Of a stretch of 38,296 nt of DNA, positions 8,568-17,755 are shown in pieces; within the stretch, counting starts at the first letter, position 1, and the number at the start of each line of letters is the position of its first letter. Both the position numbers and the translations under genes were made by a program. Under the pieces are notes generated by a model. It was not told the origin of the DNA and made no database searches. It worked only from the letters and a program-made list of their open reading frames with translations. Origin of the DNA: Solirubrobacterales bacterium (lineage in GTDB: Bacteria; Actinomycetota; Thermoleophilia; Solirubrobacterales; Solirubrobacteraceae); NCBI GenBank assembly GCA_003133565.1, contig PKYB01000099.1, positions 790 through 39,085 on the forward strand, given 5' to 3'.

Positions 8568-10322
8568 TCAGGTGGTCAGACCGCAGACCCGGGTCGGGCC
8601 TGTGATCGAGACCTGCAGGTACCACGGCACTGATGACGCGTCAACGGGGATCGCAAGGGCGTCGGCGTGGTGAGCGGGCACCACGCCAGCGATCGGGGTG
8701 TACGCGGCGGAGAAGCGTCTCAATTCGAGCGTCGCGGAGGTCGCACCGTGGTTACGAATGAAGACGCCGCCGCGGGGCATGGCGAGCGCCACGAGCGCTG
8801 TCGGAGCGCTCGGGTCAAGCACGAGGCACGATCCGCTGCGCACGACGCGCGCGCCATTAACGCCCGCGAGTGTCGGCACTGGCGCAGCCGCGGCCGGAAG
8901 CGGGCGCGGCGCCACCGCTGGGGCCAGCAACTGCAGCAGCACGGTGTCGGCAGCGATGCGGTCAGTAACGCTCGACGCGAGGATAGCTGCAGGGGAGTCG
9001 CCAGCGCCGTTGCCCATCTCGCGCATCGCTTTGAAATACCCCGCGGCGGTGAGCGGCGGCGCGATTGTCGGATCTGGCGCGTAGGCGGGTGGCGCGTGAG
9101 CTGCCTCCAGCTGCATCGCCCCCACCTGAGCTGCCAACAGCGTCGACTCCCCCCGTAGCACCAAGGCGTTGTTGTGCATCGTCTGCCAGCCCATCAGCGC
9201 CGCCGCGAGGAGGAACACGGTGGCGACCCCCATCGCCCGACCTGTGGGCCTCATCTTCGGCAGCAGCTCGATCGCTGCCATGACCAGGCAGACGGCGCCG
9301 AGGTACAAGTAGCGGCTCTCGTCCGGAGCCTGGATCGTCGAGCGCGAGACGCCGGTGAGTACCACGTAGGCGACCGTGGTGATCGCCGCTCCGATGAAGC
9401 GCGGACTCAGACGCTCGACCGCAACCACGCGTTTGGCAGCCAGCCAGAGCAGCAGAACGGTGACCGGAACGCCCCAGTCTGTGTCGCGGCCGACCAGCGC
9501 GCCAAAGCCGGCGGCCACCATCTCGAGGATCCACTGCGGGCTCTGGATGACCGAGTTCGTGGTCACCATGTTCACGCCGTAATGCGTGTACCAGAGCAGG
9601 TAGAGCGCGAACGGGACAGCCACGAGCCAGAGCCGGCGCCAGCGCCGCTGCCACACGAGCTCCGCCGCGATGCCGGGGACGAAGGGGATGCCGAGGCCCG
9701 AGCACGAGAGCGCCACTCCGAGGGCGACGCCAGCGGCGATGTCGCAGCGGCGAGTGTCACGATCGATCAGCGCCCAGGCGGCGAGGCCCCCCATGACCGA
9801 GCCGACGAAGCTCATCTGGAACGCCCACAGCAGGTTCTGCCAGGCGGCAAATAGCCAGAGAACGGAGATCGCCGCGACGAGCGCCGGCCAGGCGCCGATG
9901 CGCCGCCGGGCGATGTCGTAGACGAGCGCGACGCAGACCAGATGCATCACGACCACGATCAGGCGATAGAGCGGGTAGTCGCGCATCCCGACGATGCGGA
10001 ACATCAGCTTGTAGATCGCGATCGGGATCAACGAGAAGTGCTCGTTGTGGGGCTCAAGGAACGAGTTGATGCCGCCGCCGAACTTGCTGACGATGTAGGT
10101 CCACTCGTCGTAGTAGAAGGTCGTGCCGCGAGCCATGTACATCAGCAGCACGCCGACGAACAGCATGAGTGCACCGAGCAGCCACACTGCACGCCGGTCT
10201 TCTGCTGCAGACCAGTCGATCTCGGCCAGTCGCTTGATCCGCTGCGCAAGCTGGCTAGTCGGGCGCAAGCGCTCCGGCGGTGAAACTGAGCGAGGTGACG
10301 GTGCCCGGCCGGGTACGGTCAT
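8568..10322 (-). CDS. Polytopic membrane protein, GT-C-like
   Basis: A protein of 584 residues. A basic N-terminal tail of about 45 residues is followed by a first membrane helix, the loop TTFYYDEWTYI with an acidic pair, and PHNEHFSLIPIAIYKL. About ten further helices end near residue 400, and a C-terminal domain of about 180 residues rich in Ala and Pro is likely extracytoplasmic. The acidic first loop is the layout of GT-C enzymes and of many actinobacterial membrane proteins in glycan loci. It follows a methyltransferase gene on the same strand with an 88-base gap. Activity as a polyprenyl-phosphate-sugar-dependent transferase is inference. Confidence 0.75.
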   Translation of the reverse strand: MTVPGRAPSPRSVSPPERLRPTSQLAQRIKRLAEIDWSAAEDRRAVWLLGALMLFVGVLLMYMARGTTFYYDEWTYIVSKFGGGINSFLEPHNEHFSLIPIAIYKLMFRIVGMRDYPLYRLIVVVMHLVCVALVYDIARRRIGAWPALVAAISVLWLFAAWQNLLWAFQMSFVGSVMGGLAAWALIDRDTRRCDIAAGVALGVALSCSGLGIPFVPGIAAELVWQRRWRRLWLVAVPFALYLLWYTHYGVNMVTTNSVIQSPQWILEMVAAGFGALVGRDTDWGVPVTVLLLWLAAKRVVAVERLSPRFIGAAITTVAYVVLTGVSRSTIQAPDESRYLYLGAVCLVMAAIELLPKMRPTGRAMGVATVFLLAAALMGWQTMHNNALVLRGESTLLAAQVGAMQLEAAHAPPAYAPDPTIAPPLTAAGYFKAMREMGNGAGDSPAAILASSVTDRIAADTVLLQLLAPAVAPRPLPAAAAPVPTLAGVNGARVVRSGSCLVLDPSAPTALVALAMPRGGVFIRNHGATSATLELRRFSAAYTPIAGVVPAHHADALAIPVDASSVPWYLQVSITGPTRVCGLTT

Positions 10323-10410
10323 ATGACGGACCTGCGAACAGGCGCAGCCAGCGCGCTTCGCGGGCTGGCCGATGCTACCTCAGCGCGCACGCCCGGATGC
10401 ACGTTTTGAC

Positions 10411-11265
10411 TCATGATCGCCCATCGATCCGCGTAGCAAGCGCCCGCGCGGGCACCAGCTGCGGCGCAACCTGCGGATCGTATTCGAGGACCCCGATTCC
10501 GCGGCCATCCTGTCTCCAGGAGTCCACAAACTCGTGGCTCGCGTACTGGCCGCGCAAAAGCTCCCAGAGCACTGGTACCTCACCGGCCCAGGCCAACGAC
10601 TCCGAGCCCAAGCGCAGAGTGCTGTCCGGCACGATGTCGTGGAACACGACTAGGCCTCCCGGAGTCACAAGCGTGCGGTAGGTGCGCAAATCGTGCAATG
10701 CACCCCTGAAAGAGTGATCGCCGTCGATGAACAGCAAGTCGATCGTCCGCCCTGCAAGAGCCTGCTCGACTGCCGCGTAGGTACTGGCAAGCGAGGAGTC
10801 CGCGTTGATGAAACGTAGGTCGAGGCCAGCGCGAGCGAACGAGCGAAGTCGCGATTTGTTACGCACGAAGAGGTCGATCCCGATCAAAAGGCTGACGCTC
10901 GGCAGCAACGTTCCCAGCAGAAACGTGGTGCCGCCAGCTTGCGTGCCGATCTCCACCACGGTGCGCGGTCCTCGCTCGGCCGCTAAGGCGAGCATGGCGA
11001 GGATCTCGTCCTCGTTCTGACTGGATCCCGGTGGGAAGAAGAGCGCCCCGGGGAGGTGGTCCGCGGTGAAGCGGAAGTAGTCGTGCTCGTCGTTGCACGC
11101 GGCCAAGGTGCTGAGCGCGTCGGCGCGTTGTCGCGGGGCGAGGCGAAACCGTGCGTCTGATGCCCAGGAACCCAGAACTTGCTCAAACCCGACCGACGTG
11201 GCGCCTGTCTGAAGCCTTCGCAGAGCTCGCTTCAGATACGCCTCCCGCACCGTACCCAAGCTCAT
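10411..11265 (-). CDS. Class I SAM methyltransferase, CmcI/Methyltransf_24 type
   Basis: A protein of 284 residues. RTVVEIGTQAGGTTFLLG near residue 100 is motif I, LLIGIDLF carries the ribose-binding Asp, DLLFIDGDHSFRGALHDL near 180 is the metal/catalytic strand, and TPGGLVVFHDIV follows. The FIDGDHSYxxxxxDL pattern is the mark of the cephalosporin-hydroxylase-like/Methyltransf_24 group, many of which methylate sugars or macrolide deoxysugars with a divalent metal. An N-terminal helical region of about 90 residues precedes the domain. It has its own -10 box and lies between a GT2 gene and the membrane protein at 8568. Confidence 0.82.
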   Translation of the reverse strand: MSLGTVREAYLKRALRRLQTGATSVGFEQVLGSWASDARFRLAPRQRADALSTLAACNDEHDYFRFTADHLPGALFFPPGSSQNEDEILAMLALAAERGPRTVVEIGTQAGGTTFLLGTLLPSVSLLIGIDLFVRNKSRLRSFARAGLDLRFINADSSLASTYAAVEQALAGRTIDLLFIDGDHSFRGALHDLRTYRTLVTPGGLVVFHDIVPDSTLRLGSESLAWAGEVPVLWELLRGQYASHEFVDSWRQDGRGIGVLEYDPQVAPQLVPARALATRIDGRS

Positions 11266-11274
11266 GGGGTCGCG

Positions 11275-11280
11275 ACACTA
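11275..11280 (-). promoter_or_regulatory. -10 box TAGTGT for gene 10411-11265
   Basis: TAGTGT (TAnnnT type) ends 9 bases before the ATG at 11265, predicting a leaderless or near-leaderless transcript. It lies in the 51-base gap behind the upstream glycosyltransferase gene. Confidence 0.5.
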
Positions 11281-11316
11281 GCACGGCAGGCATACGGCGA
11301 ATCGACGCGCCGCCGG

Positions 11317-12360
11317 TTAGCCACGTCGCCAGAGACGCACCCAAAGGCCGCGCCAGACCCCGGGCGCGGGCGTCATCGCGGCTACGAGCGCGTCGAGACT
11401 GACTCGGCGGTTGGCTTGGATCCAGCGTCGCTTGCGCAACGCGAGCGGAACCATGAATAGCGCCTGTCGCCAGCCCTCGAGATGCTCACGCCCGCGTCCG
11501 GCGCGCGCGTCGGCAACGAGCCAGTACAACTCCGCGACGAGAATCCGCGGCAGGAACCGAAGCCATAGTCGGCCCGGTAGGTTTTTCACCGCGACATAGA
11601 TCTGGTTGCGCGGGCGCAAGTGACTCCAGCGACCGGGTTTGGCGTTCGTCGTCGCGCTGCCCATGTGATAGGCGACCGCGGCGGGGACATAGAGCGCCGT
11701 ATGGCCGAGCAGCTGGGCTCGAAAACCCCAGTCGATGTCTTCGTAGTAGGCGAAGAGGTCGTCGTCGAAGAGCCCGACGTCATCGAACGCGCCACGACGA
11801 AAAAGCGCCCCACCGCCGCTGACGCTGAATACCGTCTCGGGTTCGTCGTACTGCCCGCGGTCGAGCTCGCCGTTGCCGCGGCGCCCAGGCAACATGGCCC
11901 AGGTCAGCAGGTCGCCGGCGCCGTCCAGGCGCTCACGCCGATCGTATTCGAGCATCTTGCAGTCGGCAGCCACCGCCTCGGGGTGAGCCTCCAACGCATC
12001 CCGTAGCTCACGCAGCCAGTCCGGCGCCAACTCGACGTCGTTGTTAAGCAATGCGACGTAGGGCGTTGTCACCGACATGATCCCCCGGTTGAAGTTGCGC
12101 GTGATGCCAACGTTTTCACGGTGCGCAAGGAACCGCACCCGGGGCCACTGACCCTCGACGTACTCCTGTGAGTCGTCGTTCGATGCGTCATCCACCACGT
12201 GTACCTCAAAACCCGGCAATGTCTGTGCAAGAACGGAGGGCAGTACCACCTCCAACAACTTGCGTCCGTTCCAGTTCGGGATGACGAATGTGACGTCGCG
12301 GGCGCTCTCGTGAATCCGATCCTCGCGCGGAGCCGGTGCCGTGGGGCGGAGATCGTTCAT
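11317..12360 (-). CDS. GT2 glycosyltransferase, WbbL-like
   Basis: A protein of 347 residues with a polar 20-residue N-terminal extension. GT-A motifs run in order: VTFVIPNWNGRKLL, EVHVVDDASNDDS near 55, ALLNNDVELAPDWL near 105, AYYEDIDWGFRAQ near 215 and AYHMGSATTNAK. Shared blocks (LDGAGD, DRGQYD, RNQI) make it a paralogue of the gene at 3678. The C-terminal region has amphipathic, Arg-rich helices likely to touch the membrane. It is the first gene of a minus-strand group with the methyltransferase 10411-11265 and the membrane protein 8568-10322. Confidence 0.88.
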   Translation of the reverse strand: MNDLRPTAPAPREDRIHESARDVTFVIPNWNGRKLLEVVLPSVLAQTLPGFEVHVVDDASNDDSQEYVEGQWPRVRFLAHRENVGITRNFNRGIMSVTTPYVALLNNDVELAPDWLRELRDALEAHPEAVAADCKMLEYDRRERLDGAGDLLTWAMLPGRRGNGELDRGQYDEPETVFSVSGGGALFRRGAFDDVGLFDDDLFAYYEDIDWGFRAQLLGHTALYVPAAVAYHMGSATTNAKPGRWSHLRPRNQIYVAVKNLPGRLWLRFLPRILVAELYWLVADARAGRGREHLEGWRQALFMVPLALRKRRWIQANRRVSLDALVAAMTPAPGVWRGLWVRLWRRG

Positions 12361-12538
12361 CGACAGGGCGCCGTGGCTTGCCGGCCGCGCCGGGGCACCG
12401 TGACGGAACTCTTGGGCAAGGCGCGGACGCTACCACGGCAATGCCCGCCAGATCGCCCACTTGGGACCGGCGCACGTCTTGTCAACTCGGGGGAGTGCTG
12501 ACCGGCGTCGCAGCCGTCGGCTCTGAGACACTCGGCCC

Positions 12539-14017
12539 GTGGCAGCGGCCAACGAACCCCGACGCGACGTCCTCGACTCGCGCCGCGCCGGCGGCATCTT
12601 CCTGCGCGGCAGCAGCATGCGGATGCTCGCCTACCTTGGCGCGGTCGCCGCGAGCATCGCTGCGACACCGTTGCTGACGCGACACCTCCACAAGGAGAGC
12701 TACGGCCGCTACGTGACGGTCACCTCGCTGTTGCTGATCGTCACCGCACTCAGCGAGGGGGGCCTGGCGAACCTCGGGGTCCGCGAGTGGAGCACCGGTG
12801 CCGAGGGCGAGCGGCGCACCTTCATGCGTAGTCTGATCGGCCTGCGGATCGCGCTCAGCGTCTGCGGCGGTGTTGCCGCAACGCTGTTCACGGTGCTCGC
12901 CGGCTACCCGAGCGTGGTCGTCGAAGGCGCCGTCATCGCATCGGTGGGCCTGGTGTTCGCAACGCTCCAGGGGACGCTCGCGCTGCCGCTGAGCACCGGT
13001 CTGCGCTTCGGCTGGCTCGCGTTGCTCGATTTTGTCGGCCCGGCGACGACCGCGCTGGGCCTCGTCGTCTTGGTCCTGGCCGGGGCGACGCTGCTGCCGT
13101 TCTTTACCGCCGCGGTGCTCGCCTTCGCCGTGACGCTGACGATCACCGTGATCCTCGTTCGCAATCAGATCACGCTGCGGCCGGCGTTTGAGCCGCGCCG
13201 CTGGCGGTTCCTGCTCAGCCAGTCGTTCGTCTTCGCCGCGGCCACGGCGCTCGGGGCGGTCTACTTCCAAATCGTCGTCGTCGCGATGTCGCTGCTGACC
13301 AACGCCGGCGCCGTCGGAATCTTCAGCCTCGCGTTTCGAATTCTCAGTGTCGTCAACGGGATTCCCCTGCTCGTGGTCGGTTCCGCGTTCCCGATCTTGC
13401 TGCGAGCAGCGCGCGACGATCGCGCGCGCCTGCGCTACGCGTTGCAACGCCTGCTCGAAGGCGAGCTGCTGATCGGCGGCTGGCTGTCGCTCCTGATCGT
13501 GGCTGGAGCACCGTTCGCGGTCAGCGTGATGGGTGGATCGGGGTACGCGGGCAGCGGTACGGTCCTACGCATCCTGGGGCCCGGGGTCATCGCAACATTC
13601 CTCTCCGGCGTGTTCTTGTTCGCGTTGCTGGCGGTCCGCATGTACCGCCCGCTGATCGCGATCAACGCCGGCATGATCGTCCTGGCAGCGGCGATGTGCG
13701 CGGTGCTTATTCCGGCCCACGGCGCGCAGGGCGCGGCGATCGTGACGCTGTCGCTCGAAGTCGTGCTGGCGAGCGCGTACGCCACCGCCCTGTTTGTCAG
13801 CCACCCGGAACTGCGCCCCGATCTCGCCCTGGTGGCACGGATCGCGCTCGCACTCGCGATCGCCTACGCCGTCGCCCTCGTAGCGCCGCTCTCATCGTTG
13901 CCCGCCGCTGCGGCGGGGACGGCGGCGCTCGCCGTCGCGATCGTGGCGCTGCGCGCGCTGCCGCGCGAGCTGCTGGACGTGCTGCGGCAGACCACAGACG
14001 CCGGCGGCGCCCAGTAG
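12539..14017 (+). CDS. wzx: Wzx-type polysaccharide flippase (MATE/MviN-like)
   Basis: A protein of 492 residues from a GTG start, with about 12-14 hydrophobic segments spread over its whole length. The N-terminal pattern GGIFLRGSSMRMLAYLG and TPLLTRHLHKESYGRY, then GLANLGVREWS, is the classic start of polysaccharide translocases. The family moves undecaprenyl-diphosphate-linked repeat units from the inner to the outer leaflet of the cytoplasmic membrane. The aminotransferase gene follows after only 9 bases, so the two are probably co-transcribed. The 178-base upstream gap to the divergent glycosyltransferase carries no clear -10 box next to this start. Confidence 0.9.
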   Translation: MAAANEPRRDVLDSRRAGGIFLRGSSMRMLAYLGAVAASIAATPLLTRHLHKESYGRYVTVTSLLLIVTALSEGGLANLGVREWSTGAEGERRTFMRSLIGLRIALSVCGGVAATLFTVLAGYPSVVVEGAVIASVGLVFATLQGTLALPLSTGLRFGWLALLDFVGPATTALGLVVLVLAGATLLPFFTAAVLAFAVTLTITVILVRNQITLRPAFEPRRWRFLLSQSFVFAAATALGAVYFQIVVVAMSLLTNAGAVGIFSLAFRILSVVNGIPLLVVGSAFPILLRAARDDRARLRYALQRLLEGELLIGGWLSLLIVAGAPFAVSVMGGSGYAGSGTVLRILGPGVIATFLSGVFLFALLAVRMYRPLIAINAGMIVLAAAMCAVLIPAHGAQGAAIVTLSLEVVLASAYATALFVSHPELRPDLALVARIALALAIAYAVALVAPLSSLPAAAAGTAALAVAIVALRALPRELLDVLRQTTDAGGAQ

Positions 14018-14026
14018 GTTCACGGC

Positions 14027-15106
14027 GTGCCCGTCTCGCTCTTCGACACAGCCACGCCGCTGGCGCCGCTTCAGGCCGAGCTGCGCGCAGCGGTCGAGCG
14101 GGTGCTCGAAAGCGGGCGCTACATCCTCGGCCCAGAGGTGAGCGCGTTCGAAGGCGAGTTTGCGGACTACGTCGGTGCCGCGCACGCGATCGGCGTCGCA
14201 AACGGCACCGACGCGCTGACGATCGCGCTGCAGGCAATGGGGGTCGGACGCGGAGACGAGGTTGTCGTTCCATCGTTCTCGTTCTATGCGAGCGCGGAGG
14301 CGATCGCCCCGACGGGCGCGAGCGTGGTGTTCTGCGACATCGACCCGGACACCTTCTGCGTGACCGCCGAGACGGTGCGCGCGGCACTTACACCGCGAAC
14401 CAAGGCGGTGATCGCGGTGCACCTCTTCGGCAATGTAGCCCCCGTTGCCGAGATCGAGGCGCTCGGCGTCCCGGTGCTAGAGGACGCCGCACAGGCGGCC
14501 GGCTCGCGCGGGCAGTACGGCCGACCTGGAGCCCTCGGGACCGCCGCGACTTTCAGCTTCTACCCGTCGAAGAACCTCGGCGCTTTCGGCGACGCCGGCG
14601 CGATCACGACGAACGACGCGGCCCTGGCGGAGCGGGTTCGCGCGCTGCGCTTCCACGGCTCCACTGACAAGCAGACCTTCGAGCAGCTCGGTTACAACTC
14701 GCGCCTTGACGAGCTGCAGGCGGCGATCCTCCGCGTGCAGCTCCCCCATCTCGAGCGCTGGGCCGACGGGCGCCGCAGGGCCGCCCACCGCTACGACGCG
14801 TCCGCTCTGGCCGAGCTTTGTTCGCTGCCCCGCGCCACAGATGGGAGTGACCCGGCTTGGCATCTGTACGTGATTCGCAGCGGGCGCGCCGACGAGCTCG
14901 AGAAGGCTCTGCGCGCCAGCGGAATCGAGGCCCGCGCCTACTACCGCGTGCCGATCCACCGCCAGCCCGCGATGCTGGCCGACCTCACGCTGCCGGGAAC
15001 CGATGAGGCTGCGCGGACGAACCTTGCACTCCCGATCAGCCCGGTGCTGAGCGAGACGCAGGTTGGCGAGGTCGTCGCGGCGATCAGCGCGGTGCTGGGC
15101 CCCTGA
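14027..15106 (+). CDS. DegT/DnrJ/EryC1 sugar aminotransferase, WbpE-like
   Basis: A protein of 359 residues from GTG. It is a fold type I PLP enzyme: VANGTDALTIAL near 58-68 binds the cofactor phosphate, VPVLEDAAQAAGS carries the Asp (D153) that pairs with the pyridine nitrogen, and FSFYPSKNLGAFGDAG holds the Schiff-base Lys182. The family transaminates nucleotide keto-sugars with glutamate. A WbpA-like dehydrogenase, a WbpB-like oxidoreductase and a WbpD-like acetyltransferase sit nearby at 16032-20018, so 3-amination of UDP-3-keto-GlcNAcA (the WbpE step) is the best guess. A dTDP-sugar 3- or 4-aminotransferase is the alternative. The 3' end overlaps the convergent methyltransferase by 23 bases. 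Confidence 0.88.
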   Translation: MPVSLFDTATPLAPLQAELRAAVERVLESGRYILGPEVSAFEGEFADYVGAAHAIGVANGTDALTIALQAMGVGRGDEVVVPSFSFYASAEAIAPTGASVVFCDIDPDTFCVTAETVRAALTPRTKAVIAVHLFGNVAPVAEIEALGVPVLEDAAQAAGSRGQYGRPGALGTAATFSFYPSKNLGAFGDAGAITTNDAALAERVRALRFHGSTDKQTFEQLGYNSRLDELQAAILRVQLPHLERWADGRRRAAHRYDASALAELCSLPRATDGSDPAWHLYVIRSGRADELEKALRASGIEARAYYRVPIHRQPAMLADLTLPGTDEAARTNLALPISPVLSETQVGEVVAAISAVLGP

Positions 15107-15986
15107 GCACGCCGCGCAGCCGCCGCCCAACCGCCCGCAGCGGCGCTGTCAGCCGCCAGCTGCGGCTCTTGATGTAGACGGTGTGCCAGCGCAGCTCGGT
15201 GCTGAGCGAGGCGACGTTCGCGCGCAACGCGCGAAACTCGCGCGGTTCGTCCGGCTCCGGACGCTCGAGCTCCTCGATGCTGAGCGTGACCGGCCGCTTG
15301 CGCATCACGACCGCGCTCTGGCCGAAGAGCGGCGGTGGACCGGCGGGATCGCCGGGGCGCAGCTCGGTGATCTCAAACGCTCGGCCCCAATGGGCGCGCA
15401 GCCACCATTCCGAATGGAAGATCAAGGGGCCGCCACCGTCCCACTCGGTGTAGGGGGCGAAAACGTTCATGCCGACGTGGTCGCCGTCGAGTGGGATGCC
15501 CATGTGCGATGAGCACCCGGGCCCGAACACGGTGAGAATGAGAATCCCGTCGGCCTTCAGCAGCCGGTGGAGCTCGAGCAGCCAGGCGCTCCAGGAGTCG
15601 CTGAGGTGCGTGAAGACCGAAAAGGCGTAGATCAGGTCGAAATGTCCGTCCGGCAGAGACGTAGGCGGCAGGTCAGGGGCCTCGAAGACGTGCAGCGGCG
15701 GCGCGAGGTGCTCGGATAGCCAGGCGATGCTGCGGGAGTCGATGTCGCAGCCCCAATACTCGCCGGCGGGGTCGCGTTCGGGTCCGTTGCGCAGCATCCG
15801 CCCGACACCGCAGCCGAAGTCGAGCACGCGCTTGCCGGCGAAGGTCCAGTCGGCGGGAAGCAGCGAACAGGTGAACTCCCACTGGTCGCGGCCGCGTTGC
15901 TCATAGACCTCGGCGAGGCTCCGCGAGTGGATGTCCCACCCGACGCGGCGGATCAGCTCTGCCGGGGGCAGCGGGCGGCTCGGCAT
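15084..15986 (-). CDS. SAM-dependent methyltransferase with SWRLTAPLR tail
   Basis: A protein of 300 residues. RVLDFGCGVGRMLRNG near 55 is SAM motif I, YWGCDIDSRSI carries the ribose-binding Asp, HFDLIYAFSVFTHL is motif IV and LLKADGILILTVFGPG follows. After the catalytic domain, at the C-terminus, comes a short basic tail with YIKSRSWRLTAPLRAVGRR. This S-x-SWRxTAPLR motif recurs at the ends of many O-antigen/capsule glycosyltransferases and methyltransferases and probably mediates membrane or complex association. A consensus -10 box lies 9 bases before the ATG. It probably methylates a residue of the repeat unit. Confidence 0.85.
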   Translation of the reverse strand: MPSRPLPPAELIRRVGWDIHSRSLAEVYEQRGRDQWEFTCSLLPADWTFAGKRVLDFGCGVGRMLRNGPERDPAGEYWGCDIDSRSIAWLSEHLAPPLHVFEAPDLPPTSLPDGHFDLIYAFSVFTHLSDSWSAWLLELHRLLKADGILILTVFGPGCSSHMGIPLDGDHVGMNVFAPYTEWDGGGPLIFHSEWWLRAHWGRAFEITELRPGDPAGPPPLFGQSAVVMRKRPVTLSIEELERPEPDEPREFRALRANVASLSTELRWHTVYIKSRSWRLTAPLRAVGRRLRGVLRGPAPR

Positions 15987-15995
15987 CGCGGCGCG

Positions 15996-16001
15996 ATTAT
16001 A
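15996..16001 (-). promoter_or_regulatory. -10 box TATAAT for gene 15084-15986
   Basis: A perfect TATAAT ends 9 bases before the ATG at 15986, inside a very GC-rich gap of 45 bases. It is the clearest leaderless-type promoter in the window and gives this gene transcription independent of the wbp-like operon upstream. Confidence 0.65.
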
Positions 16002-16031
16002 GGACCGACGCGCCGCCCGTAGCCGGACCGC

Positions 16032-16745
16032 TCAGCGCCAGTGCTCGAGCAGCTCCTCGTCCTCAACGCTCCGCACAACGCGGGCCGGGACCCCCATCAC
16101 CACTGCTCGGGCGGGCACGTCGCTGGTCACGACGGCGCCCGCCGCGACGTAGGCCTCCTCGCCGACCTCGACTCCGGGAACGAGCACGGCGCCGCCGCCG
16201 ATGCGGCAGGCACGGCGGAGCGTCGCACCGCGCAGCTCGTAGCTCTTGGCGTGGCGGGCCATCGTGTTGTCGTTGGTGGTGACGACGCCGGGACCGACAA
16301 ACACGTCCTGCTCGATGAGCGAGCCCGCCGTCAGGTAGACGTTCGTCTGCACGCGTGCGCGCGCGCCTACGCTCACGCCGGGGTCGACCACACTGCCGCG
16401 GCCGATGACCGCCCCCGCGCCGATCTTCGCCCGCTCACGGACCGAGCACTGGTCGCCGAGAATCGCGCCGTCCTCGACGATCGCACCGGCGAAGACGACA
16501 GCGCCGGCGCACACCGTGACCGCGGTGCCGAGGACCAGGCCCGTGAGCTCGTCGCGCGACGCGTTCGAGTGCGGCGCGAGCCGCGGACGCTTGCCGAGCA
16601 CAACGCCGTCCTCGATCACGCAGTCGCCCCCAATGACCGTGCCGGCGTGGATAGTGACGCCGGCACCAAATGCGACGCGCTCGCCGATCACAACGTCCTC
16701 GGCGAGGTGCAGCCCGGGTCCTCGCGGATCGGCCCGCAAGCTCAC
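16032..16745 (-). CDS. Left-handed beta-helix acetyltransferase, WbpD-like
   Basis: A protein of 237 residues from a GTG overlapping the upstream stop (GTGA). Nearly the whole chain consists of hexapeptide repeats of the [LIV]-G-x-x-x-x kind (VVIGERVAFGAGVTI, AKIGAGAVIGRGSVV, VFVGPGVVTTNDN, VPGVEVGEEAYVAAGAVVTSDVPARAVVMGVPARVV), which fold into a left-handed beta-helix trimer using acetyl-CoA. The GPGVVTTNDN and VMGVPAR blocks match sugar N-acetyltransferases such as WbpD/WlbB. As the last gene of an operon with dehydrogenase and oxidoreductase genes, it probably acetylates a 3-amino group on a UDP-uronic acid. It is longer than WbpD, with extra coils. Confidence 0.83.
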   Translation of the reverse strand: MSLRADPRGPGLHLAEDVVIGERVAFGAGVTIHAGTVIGGDCVIEDGVVLGKRPRLAPHSNASRDELTGLVLGTAVTVCAGAVVFAGAIVEDGAILGDQCSVRERAKIGAGAVIGRGSVVDPGVSVGARARVQTNVYLTAGSLIEQDVFVGPGVVTTNDNTMARHAKSYELRGATLRRACRIGGGAVLVPGVEVGEEAYVAAGAVVTSDVPARAVVMGVPARVVRSVEDEELLEHWR

Positions 16746-17755
16746 CGGCGCGTCCGATCGAGCGCCGCCTGCAGCCCTTCGAGCACGCGCACGACGCGCA
16801 GGCCACTCTGCCCGTCAGAGCGCGGCGTTTCGCCGCTTTGGATGCAATGGATGAAGTGCTCGCATTCAAGGCGCAGCGGCTCGGCGTTGGCGATCCGCGG
16901 ACTCGTCACGTCGCCCGAGCGCGTGATGTACTCACCCCAGCTGTCGGCCTTCTCGTCGAAGCCCTTGTCGTAGATCGTCAGCTTGCGCTCGAGCTCCATG
17001 TCGTCGAAGGTGGCCATGCGCCGCGAGCCGACGACGGTGAGGCGACGCTCCTTGTGCGGGTCGAGCCAGGAGAGGTGCAGGTGCGCGGTTATCCCCGAGG
17101 GGAAGCGCAGGTAGGCGAAGACGACGTCCTCGATGCCGGGGCGCATGTAGCACTCGCCGCGGGCGTCGAGCTCGCTGGGCTCCTCTCCCGCGAGGTCCAG
17201 GACCACCGAGACGTCGTGCGCGCCGAGACTCCATAGCGCGTTCTCGTCGGCGCGCAGCTGGCCGAGGTTGAGCCGGTTGGTGTAGATGTAGTGGACCGCG
17301 CCGAGCTCACCGCTCGCCACCAGCTCAGCGAGCTTGCGCACGCCCGGGTGGTACTGCAGTAGATGGCCGACCATCAGGATCCGCCCGCTCTTGCTCGCCG
17401 CATCGACAGCGCGCTGGGCCCCGGCGACCGATTGCGCGAGCGGCTTCTCGACGAAACAGTGCTTGCCGGCCTCGAGCACGCGCACGGCGAGCTCGGCGTG
17501 CGTGTTTACGGGCGTCGCCAGCAGCACGCCGTCTAGGTCCTCGTCGGCGAGCAGCTCATCGAGCGAATCGGTGAAGCGGGCGCCGGCGAACATTGGCTCG
17601 AGCCGGTCGCGGACGCCGGTGTCCGCGTCGCAGCACCAGGCGAGCCGCGCGCCTGCCGCGCTATCGATGTTGCGCGCGAGGTTTGGCCCCCAGTAGCCGA
17701 GCCCGACGACGGCGAGCGCGAGTTGGCCTTGGGGTCCGTTGGTAGCTGGGGTCAC
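16742..17755 (-). CDS. Gfo/Idh/MocA oxidoreductase, WbpB/WlbA-like
   Basis: A protein of 337 residues. The GTG start overlaps the upstream stop (GTGA); an in-frame extension to 18199 lies inside the methyltransferase gene and is not real. ALAVVGLGYWGPNLARN is the Rossmann NAD site, CFVEKPLA carries the family's E-K-P motif (K104), and GAHDVSVVLDL holds the conserved active-site His180. The YTNRLNLG segment is typical of members placed with sugar acetyl- and aminotransferases. The likely reaction is NAD-dependent oxidation at C3 of UDP-GlcNAc-uronic acid, giving the keto-sugar used by a DegT enzyme. The substrate is inferred from neighbours. Confidence 0.85.
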   Translation of the reverse strand: MTPATNGPQGQLALAVVGLGYWGPNLARNIDSAAGARLAWCCDADTGVRDRLEPMFAGARFTDSLDELLADEDLDGVLLATPVNTHAELAVRVLEAGKHCFVEKPLAQSVAGAQRAVDAASKSGRILMVGHLLQYHPGVRKLAELVASGELGAVHYIYTNRLNLGQLRADENALWSLGAHDVSVVLDLAGEEPSELDARGECYMRPGIEDVVFAYLRFPSGITAHLHLSWLDPHKERRLTVVGSRRMATFDDMELERKLTIYDKGFDEKADSWGEYITRSGDVTSPRIANAEPLRLECEHFIHCIQSGETPRSDGQSGLRVVRVLEGLQAALDRTRR